Source of the DNA: Bacillota bacterium
GTDB taxonomy: Bacteria; Bacillota; GCA-003054495; Carboxydocellales; JAJZTU01
NCBI GenBank assembly: GCA_021848765.1
Contig: JAJZTU010000091.1
Coordinates: 1-11,275, forward strand
DNA: 11,275 nucleotides
Reading direction: 5' to 3'
This document shows, one piece after another, positions 7,394 through 11,275 of this stretch. Under the pieces are notes generated by a model. The model was not told where the DNA came from. It made no database searches and saw nothing but the letters and a program-made list of their open reading frames with translations. Both the position numbers and the translations under genes were made by a program. The stretch's first letter is position 1, and each line of letters opens with the position of its first letter.

Positions 7394-7768
7394 CTACTCT
7401 TTAACTTTGTACCCGATATCTTCAATAGTCTGTTTGAGCTTTTCCACGGTTACTTTATTAGGGTTAAAAACCACGGTGGTTTTACCGGAAAGTTCGGCTT
7501 TTACCTGTTGTACACCATCCAAACTGGATAGTCCGCCTTCTATTCTGGCAGTACAGCTACTTCAGGTAATGCCCCTTACATTGAGAACCACCGTTTTCGA
7601 ATTAGAGTTGGATATATTTTTAGTTTGTTCCTGAATGTTTTGACTCTGAGAGTTAATTATATCTTTAGTTTGGTCCTGGACGCCTTGACTCTTAGCACAA
7701 CCACTTCCGAATATAAGCAGTAAGGCTATTAGTCCCAACAGTGAAATTAATATCATATTTCTGCTCAA
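7394..7768 (-). CDS. merP: MerP-like HMA-domain lipoprotein, predicted selenoprotein (Sec69)
   Basis: Outside-facing metal-binding protein that would pass a soft metal to the adjacent MerT-like permease. Read through the TGA at 7564-7562 it has 124 residues. There is an N-terminal hydrophobic signal (about 5-22) ending in GSGC (C24), a probable lipid-attachment cysteine, then a polar linker with two 15-residue repeats, then a full HMA domain: VVLNVRGIT-Sec-SSCTARIEGGLSSLDGV and on to VEKLKQTIEDIGYKVKE with TAG. HMA domains have the metal motif GMTCxxC; here the first Cys is TGA, giving Sec-x-x-Cys. A hairpin with a GTT loop 37 nt after the TGA is a plausible SECIS. I favour TTG at 7768 since GAGAGGG lies eight bases upstream; GTG at 7777 is also possible. 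Without readthrough the product would be a membrane-anchored stub lacking the whole domain. Confidence 0.85.
7514..7532 (-). promoter_or_regulatory. Predicted SECIS hairpin of the MerP-like selenoprotein gene
   Basis: On the minus strand ACTATCCA and TGGATGGT form an 8-bp stem (one G-U pair) with loop GTT, 37 nt after the TGA, at the far limit usually allowed for bacterial SECIS. The outer segments TGTAC and GTACA can close a longer base. A second, weaker hairpin nearer the TGA (CTGCC with GGCGG, loop AGAATAGAA after 16 nt) is an alternative. Confidence 0.6.
7592..7681 (-). repeat. Two 45-bp repeats in the MerP lipoprotein linker
   Basis: The linker between the lipid-anchor cysteine and the HMA domain encodes two adjacent 15-residue units, VQDQTKDIINSQSQN and IQEQTKNISNSNSKT, identical at eight positions. 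It is polar, low in hydrophobics and probably a spacer that holds the metal domain away from the membrane. Confidence 0.65.
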
Positions 7769-7828
7769 TCCACTCACCCTCTCTGTTAATAAGCCTTATC
7801 TTCAATTTATACTATTAATATTCGCCGG

Positions 7829-8128
7829 TTACAGGTACGTCTGAACTGTGGTATAAAGTAAAATACTAAAAGCCAGTAAGGTAGAAACCCATAAGATAAC
7901 TTTACTAACCTTACTAGCGTTAGGATTTTTTGAGATCAGGAAATGAGACAGACCCAGTAGAACAATAGTTAAACCAAAAAATAGTGGACGGTATTTGGAC
8001 AGGGAAGCTGCTAATACACTGCTGAGGCCACTAAGACCTAGTGGCACCAATATAATTGGTCCTAGTCAGCAGATAGCTGCGAAGAATGCGGAGAATACTG
8101 AGCCGATGCTAGACAATTTCTCTTTCAC
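7829..8128 (-). CDS. merT: MerT-like metal transporter, predicted selenoprotein (Sec21)
   Basis: Small inner-membrane transporter. Read from GTG at 8128 (GAGGAGG eight bases upstream) through the TGA at 8068-8066 it has 99 residues and three membrane segments (about 8-33, 48-64 and 74-95), the MerT layout. The first segment reads FFAAIC-Sec-LGPIILVPLGLSG; MerT proteins have a vicinal Cys-Cys followed by LGP and LGLSG, so the TGA replaces the second Cys of the Hg(II)-binding pair. YRPLFFGLTIVLLG also follows MerT. The second cysteine pair that MerT has in its cytoplasmic loop is missing. A 7-bp hairpin with loop GGTCT 27 nt after the TGA fits a SECIS. A frame starting after the TGA (TTG at 8050) lacks half of the first membrane segment and has no ribosome binding site, which argues against it. 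The substrate is probably Hg(II) or a similar soft metal; direct evidence is absent. Confidence 0.87.
8027..8045 (-). promoter_or_regulatory. Predicted SECIS hairpin of the MerT-like selenoprotein gene
   Basis: On the minus strand GCCACTA and TAGTGGC form a perfect 7-bp stem with loop GGTCT, starting 27 nt after the TGA. From memory the loop is the same as the apical loop GGUCU of the E. coli fdhF SECIS, which SelB contacts. Confidence 0.82.
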
Positions 8129-8162
8129 CGTTTTCGCCTCCTCTAAGTTTCTACTGACTCAT

Positions 8163-8483
8163 TTAACCTATAACCTTAGGTTTGCAAATAAGGGCATCCG
8201 CCGGACATGCCTTATGACAGTGACAGTCACCAAGACATCTGTCGGCATTGGCGTTATGGGCTTTCTTCTCGCCGTTAACCTCGATTAATATATAGACTCC
8301 CTGGCCACAAACTTTTACGCATTGTCCGCAACCAATACATTTTTCCTGGTCTACTGCGTCACTGAAAGTAGGGGTGTAGCTGGTACCGTCCTTCCGGTAG
8401 CTATGAAAATATTTGATTTCCGGTGTATCTTCAAACCTGCAGCAACTCTCTTCACTTTGGTTATTTTGGCAGCAGTCACTCAT
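8163..8483 (-). CDS. Small di-cluster ferredoxin with an Asp in the second cluster motif
   Basis: Predicted electron-transfer protein of 106 residues. The N-terminus is cysteine-rich (MSDCC and SCC at 14-15). The first cluster motif is canonical, C49, C52, C55 and C59 (CIGCGQCVKVC), but is followed by Gly rather than Pro. The second reads CLGDCHCHKACP: aligning on the terminal CP gives C83, D86, C89 and C93, so an Asp occupies the second cysteine position, with an extra C87. Pyrococcus furiosus ferredoxin has such a CxxDxxCxxxCP motif with an Asp ligand, which tunes the cluster. ATG at 8483 is chosen because GTGGGG and AAGGAT lie just upstream; an in-frame TTG at 8543 would start inside the regulator gene. 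It lies between the regulator and merT, so it may supply electrons to, or bind metal for, this system. Its partner is unknown. Confidence 0.8.
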   Translation of the reverse strand: MSDCCQNNQSEESCCRFEDTPEIKYFHSYRKDGTSYTPTFSDAVDQEKCIGCGQCVKVCGQGVYILIEVNGEKKAHNANADRCLGDCHCHKACPADALICKPKVIG

Positions 8484-8524
8484 TTTCCCCACATCCTTCT
8501 GTCGGTAGTTTGTTATATTTATAT

Positions 8525-8863
8525 TTACATCCTTGTACAGCAACTGATATGGTTAGCATTATCAGCAACCATAGAACGGGCTAATTCCATAATCGTGCGG
8601 ATTCTTTCATCGGTAATCTGGTAATAAACATACTTACCTTCCTGTTTACAGGTAACATAACCACACCATTTAAGGCAGGCCAGTTGATTAGAAATTTGAC
8701 TCTGGGAAACCCCCAGTTTATTAACAAGCTGACTTACATTTTTAGGCCCCTCTAACAAAGCTTCTACTATCTTATAACGGGTTGGGTTGGACAACCCCTG
8801 AAAGAACTTGGCATAAAGTTCGGATTGAATTTCTTGCTTATTTTTATCCAGTGTTTTAGACAT
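8525..8863 (-). CDS. ArsR-family metal sensor with a CmtR-like cysteine site
   Basis: Winged-helix repressor, 112 residues, first gene of the selenoprotein operon. The recognition helix region is VSQSQISNQLACLKWCGYV (near 61-80), followed by the EGKYVYYQI wing. The helix contains CxxxC (LACLKWCG), the same arrangement as in Mycobacterium tuberculosis CmtR, where two helix cysteines plus one C-terminal cysteine bind Cd(II) or Pb(II); here a CC pair near the C-terminus (ISCC) could supply the third ligand. The classical CVC site is absent. ATG at 8863 (MSKTLDK) is chosen because AAGGGG lies about six bases upstream; two earlier ATG codons precede that site. It probably binds the dyad at 8892-8903 and senses a soft metal such as Hg, Cd or Pb. 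Confidence 0.85.
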   Translation of the reverse strand: MSKTLDKNKQEIQSELYAKFFQGLSNPTRYKIVEALLEGPKNVSQLVNKLGVSQSQISNQLACLKWCGYVTCKQEGKYVYYQITDERIRTIMELARSMVADNANHISCCTRM

Positions 8864-8891
8864 AGAATCCCCTTCCATCATTCATATTTTA

Positions 8892-8941
8892 ATATCCTGA
8901 TATGTTGTATTAATTATAATCTTTATAATTATCTTTTTCAA
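8892..8941 (-). promoter_or_regulatory. Promoter and operator-like dyad of the selenoprotein operon
   Basis: On the minus strand -35 TTGAAA (8941-8936) and -10 TATAAT (8918-8913) are spaced by 17 bp, close to the vegetative consensus. The perfect dyad ATATC-CT-GATAT (8892-8903) lies at the expected transcription start, about 30 bp before the regulator's start codon, a good place for autoregulation. Confidence 0.75.
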
Positions 8942-8944
8942 GGT

Positions 8945-8991
8945 ATTTAAAAAAATAACCGGAGGACAAATTAAAACTGTCCTCCGGTTAT
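8945..8991 (-). terminator. Rho-independent terminator after the thioredoxin gene
   Basis: Minus-strand stem of 14 perfect base pairs: ATAACCGGAGGACA with TGTCCTCCGGTTAT, 9-nt loop, then a run of seven T. It ends the permease-regulator-thioredoxin operon, immediately before the promoter of the next one. Confidence 0.92.
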
Positions 8992-9014
8992 AACAGTTAC
9001 TTCTAAACGATTTT

Positions 9015-9266
9015 TTATTCACCTTTAGCCAATTCCGTGGTAATTAACTCATTGACCTTGGCCTTGCTGGGAACGCTTCCTGACCACTTGACTACCTCAT
9101 TGATGACCAACCCCGGGGTGGATATGATACCGTATTTGGCAATATCCTTGAAGTCGGTTACCTTTTGTACCGTAGCTTCCGCTCCTAATTCGGCAACTAC
9201 CTCTTTAACCAGCGCTTCCAGGTTCACACAATTGGCGCAACCCGGCCCTAATACTTTTATTTTCAT
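9015..9266 (-). CDS. Small TM0996/MTH895-type thioredoxin
   Basis: An 83-residue redox protein with the compact thioredoxin fold of the TM0996 family: KIKVLGPGCANCVNLEALVKE with the redox pair C10 and C13 directly after the first strand, and the cis-proline loop STPGLVINEVVKWSG. These proteins are common beside DUF318/ArsP-type permeases, and such a permease is two genes upstream, so it may reduce or carry a metalloid for it. The ATG at 9266 is preceded by GAGAGGG and lies inside the 3' end of the upstream regulator frame, with which it overlaps by 62 nt. A strong terminator follows. Its biochemical partner is inferred from context only. Confidence 0.88.
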   Translation of the reverse strand: MKIKVLGPGCANCVNLEALVKEVVAELGAEATVQKVTDFKDIAKYGIISTPGLVINEVVKWSGSVPSKAKVNELITTELAKGE

Positions 9267-9609
9267 TAACCCTCTCCCCTTTTTCAGTTTTCTTTGAGGT
9301 CTTTAATAAATCCATGGCACTGTTAACCTGTGTGTAAAGGACTTCATTGATCATATCCAATATCTCAAATACTTCAGGATGGTTGACCTTATAGATAACA
9401 TTCGTCCCTTCTTTTCTTGAAGATACAATCTCTTGCTTCTTTAAAACCGCTAAATGTTGAGAAACATTGGACTGTTCCAGGTCCAGGTCCTCAATAAAAC
9501 GGCAGACACAGCGTTCTTCCGCTCTTAAGTGTTCTAAGATACGGATCCTGCTTGGGTGTGCCAAGGCTTTTAAGAAATCAGCCTTCATCTGGTATAGCCT
9601 TTCCTCCAT
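9205..9609 (-). CDS. arsR: ArsR-family regulator with a CxC metal site
   Basis: Winged-helix repressor. In the 134 residues (ATG at 9609; a TTG just before is also possible, GAGGAGG upstream) the metal-site region is ERCVCRFIEDL with C34 and C36, like classical As(III)-sensing ArsR, and the DNA helix is LEQSNVSQHLAVLKKQEIV. Family similarity ends near residue 110; the last about 20 codons run in another frame over the thioredoxin gene and give an unrelated tail (NENKSIRAGLRQ and on). One shifted base near the G-rich stretch before 9266 would instead end the frame at a TAATG joint, so the tail may be an indel product. It is the third ArsR-type gene in the window and lies between the permease and the thioredoxin. 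Confidence 0.9.
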   Translation of the reverse strand: MEERLYQMKADFLKALAHPSRIRILEHLRAEERCVCRFIEDLDLEQSNVSQHLAVLKKQEIVSSRKEGTNVIYKVNHPEVFEILDMINEVLYTQVNSAMDLLKTSKKTEKGERVNENKSIRAGLRQLCEPGSAG

Positions 9610-9630
9610 CAAAGCCTACCTCCTCAATAT

Positions 9631-10578
9631 CTACAAAATCGCATTGAACAAATAACCGGTAAAAACAATAGCAACAGCCATAATTGCTACAAAAATACCG
9701 ATCAGCTTAGGTCTCAGTACCTGTCGCAGGATAATCAGCTCAGGCAGGCTGAGGGCGGTGACCGCCATCATAAAGGCAAGGACCGTACCTACTGCCATAC
9801 CCTTTTCCATTAAGGCGTGGACAATGGGTATAATGCCGGCTGCGTTGGAGTATAGGGGCACCCCTATAAGTACAGCAACAGGAACCGCCAAAATATTATC
9901 CCTGCCGGCGTACTTCATCAGGAAATTTTCGGGGGCATAACCATGGATGGCTCCCCCGATGGCAATGGCCACCACAATGTAGGGCCAGACCTTTTTCAGA
10001 ATATCCTTTACGTACCCAAAAGCATAATCGGAACGGTCCTTCCATGTCAAGTCAGGCAGTTCCACATCACTCAGCTTAATTTGGTAAACATAATCCTCCA
10101 CTTGGTTTTCCAGTTTTAACCGCCCTATGATAATCCCGCCTGCAATAGCTACTGCCAAACCGGAGGCAACGTAGATTCCGGCAATCTTCCAGCCAAATAT
10201 ACCCAGTAGCAGGACTATCGCCACCTCATTAACCATCGGTGAAGAAATTAAAAAAGAAAAGGTCACCCCCAAAGGCACTCCTGATTCCACAAAGCCAATA
10301 AACACCGGTACCGCAGAACAGGAGCAAAAAGGAGTCACGACCCCCAGTAGGGCGGCAGCAATATTACCAAAGAACTCCCGCTTATGGCTCAACAATTTCT
10401 TGGTTTTCTCCGGCGGGAAAAAGCTCCGGATGATGGAAACCGCGTAGATGATTACCACTAACAGTAATAAGATTTTGATGGTATCATAGATAAAGAAGTT
10501 CAAAGCACCGGCCAAGCGGGTACCTTTTTCCAATCCCAGCAGGCTGTATACAACCCGGTCAGCAAACCATTGCAACAC
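9631..10578 (-). CDS. ArsP/DUF318-family permease
   Basis: Integral membrane protein, 315 residues with about eight or more hydrophobic segments. The signature TPFCSCSAVPVFIGFVESGVP (82-102, C85 and C87) and the later GVPLYSNAAGIIPIV are hallmarks of the ArsP_1/DUF318 family, whose best-studied member exports trivalent organoarsenicals; other members have been linked to other metals. A hydrophilic loop at about 155-190 splits the two halves. GTG at 10578 is chosen because GGGAGG lies six bases upstream. It is followed after 19-22 bp by an ArsR-family gene and then a TM0996-type thioredoxin, the usual partners. Export of an arsenic species is likely but the exact substrate cannot be read from sequence. 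Confidence 0.88.
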   Translation of the reverse strand: MLQWFADRVVYSLLGLEKGTRLAGALNFFIYDTIKILLLLVVIIYAVSIIRSFFPPEKTKKLLSHKREFFGNIAAALLGVVTPFCSCSAVPVFIGFVESGVPLGVTFSFLISSPMVNEVAIVLLLGIFGWKIAGIYVASGLAVAIAGGIIIGRLKLENQVEDYVYQIKLSDVELPDLTWKDRSDYAFGYVKDILKKVWPYIVVAIAIGGAIHGYAPENFLMKYAGRDNILAVPVAVLIGVPLYSNAAGIIPIVHALMEKGMAVGTVLAFMMAVTALSLPELIILRQVLRPKLIGIFVAIMAVAIVFTGYLFNAIL

Positions 10579-10619
10579 GGTAATCCTCCCTTTCCCCTGT
10601 AAATTATGTACCCTCCATT

Positions 10620-10808
10620 TTACGCAGCCTTTGCCTGGTCCTGCTGACGGACCGCAGGTTTAATTAACCCGCCTGCTAAAAACACTAATATCAGTAAGAC
10701 TAGCCCATAATAGAAGAAGAACTGTTCAAAACCAACAGCTTTGCTTAACCTGCCACCCACAACTGTACCAATCCCGCCGCCACCCAAGTGGATTTTCGTT
10801 TTAGTCAA
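10620..10808 (-). pseudogene. Remnant of an MFS transporter (C-terminal end)
   Basis: The 62-residue frame reads GGGGIGTVVGGRLSKAVGFEQFFFYYGLVLLILVF, which looks like the end of segment 11 and segment 12 of a major facilitator transporter, with a charged tail. A stop codon lies directly upstream of its TTG and there is no ribosome binding site, so it is probably not an independent gene. It occupies the space between the promoter at 10821-10873 and the permease, as if most of an MFS gene had been deleted. A small two-segment membrane protein cannot be excluded. Confidence 0.55.
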
Positions 10809-10820
10809 TTATTGTATTAC

Positions 10821-10873
10821 AATATTATAATATTCTTGTTATTATAATACCCCCGTGAAACTTGTTTTGTCAA
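10821..10873 (-). promoter_or_regulatory. Promoter and operator-like dyad of the permease operon
   Basis: On the minus strand -35 TTGACA (10873-10868) is perfect; the -10 is TATTAT (10849-10844) with an 18-bp spacer. The perfect 14-bp palindrome AATATTATAATATT (10821-10834) covers the likely start point, and wider arms GTATTACAAT and ATTATAATAC flank it. Binding by one of the ArsR-family regulators is inferred. Confidence 0.72.
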
Positions 10874-10874
10874 C

Positions 10875-10899
10875 AAAAAAAGATGGAATATTTTCCATC
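10875..10899 (-). terminator. Rho-independent terminator, minus strand
   Basis: GATGGAA and TTCCATC form a 7-bp stem with a 4-nt loop, followed on the minus strand by seven T. It would stop transcription coming from the molybdopterin-protein side before the permease promoter. Confidence 0.7.
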
Positions 10900-10994
10900 C
10901 CTTTAATTTAAAATCTGCAGCTCCAATTAAGTTTAATAATAGGGAATATTCGGTTAGCAACAGGTAAAATATATCTCTAAAGGGAGGGATGGTT

Positions 10995-11114
10995 ATGGGG
11001 AAAATCGATAATCCTAGAAATATCCTGGAAAGCCTAAAATATGCAATCGAGATGGAAGAAAATTCTGTAATAACTGCAGGTAGGACATTCCAGGCACAGA
11101 CCGCCGTGGCCTAA
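10995..11114 (+). pseudogene. 5' fragment of a gene, possibly ferritin-like, cut at a junction
   Basis: A plus-strand ATG at 10995 has an excellent GGAGGG six bases upstream and opens MGKIDNPRNILESLKYAIEM, similar in style to the first helix of ferritin-like or rubrerythrin-type proteins (a LKYAIEMEEN helix). After about residue 26 the sequence becomes the antisense of the molybdopterin-protein gene and the frame stops at codon 40. The real gene therefore seems to be lost from about 11075 on. The family assignment rests on one short helix and is weak; the good ribosome binding site is the firmer evidence that a gene started here. Confidence 0.45.
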
Positions 11115-11275
11115 CTGCAGCAAATCCTGCCGGGTAATTTTTTCTCCGGTCAGAATCCTGGGCAGCAGCAGGTCAAAGACGGTGGTTTTGGCATACATGA
11201 CACAGCCTGGCAACCCCAAAACAGGAATTTCGCCAAGGTAGGCCACCAAGCTCATGGAACCGGGCAACACCGGGG
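11034..11275 (-). CDS. Molybdopterin-binding (MoeA/MoaB-like) protein, C-terminal part, 3' end altered
   Basis: The frame enters from the window edge and reads PVLPGSMSLVAYLGEIPVLG, then LPGCVMYAKTTVFDLLLPRILTGE and LGHGGLCLECPTCSY. This matches, from memory, the C-terminal part of molybdopterin-binding proteins found next to molybdenum or tungsten enzyme genes, which end in a cysteine-rich tail of the CLxCxxCxFPxCxFGK type. Here, after CPTCSY, the tail changes to an unrelated YRIFFHLDCIF and stop, and that part is antisense to the start of the plus-strand fragment. The normal last few residues (the final Cys and FGK) are thus replaced. The protein may still be functional. The start and most of the gene are outside the window. 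Confidence 0.75.
   Translation of the reverse strand, partial: PVLPGSMSLVAYLGEIPVLGLPGCVMYAKTTVFDLLLPRILTGEKITRQDLLQLGHGGLCLECPTCSYYRIFFHLDCIF

Noticed and set aside
8051..8065. Hairpin ACCAAT-TAT-ATTGGT directly after the merT TGA as the SECIS
   Set aside because: Its loop begins only 11 nt after the TGA and has no G; the GGTCT-loop hairpin further down fits far better.
6752..8128. TGA read as tryptophan (alternative genetic code) in the three genes
   Set aside because: Other genes here use TGG for Trp and end properly at TGA (pabB at 1317-1319), and all three TGA codons fall on conserved Cys positions, not Trp positions.
6752..8128. merT, merP and the CopZ-like genes as ordinary pseudogenes with nonsense mutations
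   Set aside because: Each has a single TGA, no TAA/TAG or frameshift, intact flanking domain, a ribosome binding site and a SECIS-like hairpin; decay would not strike the same residue type three times.
8322..8624. Plus-strand 100-codon frame across the ferredoxin and regulator genes
   Set aside because: It spans two convincing minus-strand genes and their spacer and shows no family similarity.
1..11275. CRISPR arrays, tRNA or rRNA genes, insertion-sequence transposases
   Set aside because: No regularly spaced repeats, cloverleaf-like segments or transposase motifs were seen on either strand.

Overview
The window suggests an anaerobic, spore-former-type member of the Bacillota (Clostridia, Peptococcaceae-like). 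This is inferred from the style of the pabB gene, strong AGGAGG-type ribosome binding sites with GTG and TTG starts, a radical SAM protein of the tungsten-oxidoreductase maturase type, and in-frame TGA codons that fit selenocysteine. No species can be named from the sequence alone. Apart from pabB at the left edge and a short broken reading frame near the right edge, all genes are on the minus strand.

Left part (1-2712): the 3' portion of pabB (folate pathway) converges on a radical SAM/SPASM gene, probably a tungsten-cofactor oxidoreductase maturase. A strong terminator separates this from the arsenic genes.

Arsenic operon (2769-6611, read leftwards): promoter with an overlapping dyad, then arsD (As(III) metallochaperone), arsR (repressor), two-domain arsA (ATPase) and acr3 (arsenite efflux permease). 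ArsD should hand As(III) to ArsA, and ArsA should drive or assist Acr3.

Central metal operon (6692-8941, read leftwards): its own promoter, a CmtR-like ArsR-family repressor, an unusual ferredoxin, a MerT-like membrane protein, a MerP-like heavy-metal-binding lipoprotein and a CopZ-N-like iron-sulfur metallochaperone, then a terminator. The last three genes each contain one in-frame TGA exactly where the family has a metal-binding cysteine. In each case the protein continues in frame with good family similarity, and a hairpin with a G-containing small loop lies 20, 27 or 37 nt after the TGA, as in bacterial SECIS elements. I read them as three consecutive selenoproteins: MerT with a Cys-Sec pair, MerP with Sec-x-x-Cys, and the CopZ-like protein with Sec-Cys. 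A standard annotation would truncate them or call them broken. This selenocysteine-based handling system for soft metals (mercury the best guess) is the main discovery here. No mercuric reductase is visible.

Right part (8945-10873, read leftwards): a promoter with a dyad, a remnant of an MFS transporter, an ArsP/DUF318-type permease, a third ArsR-family regulator and a small TM0996-type thioredoxin that overlaps the regulator by 62 nt, closed by a 14-bp terminator hairpin. It is probably a second metalloid-efflux operon.

Right edge (10875-11275): a terminator, a short plus-strand start of what may be a ferritin-like gene, and the 3' part of a molybdopterin-binding protein gene on the minus strand. 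Both reading frames appear broken at the same place, near 11070-11080, which looks like a deletion or rearrangement junction.
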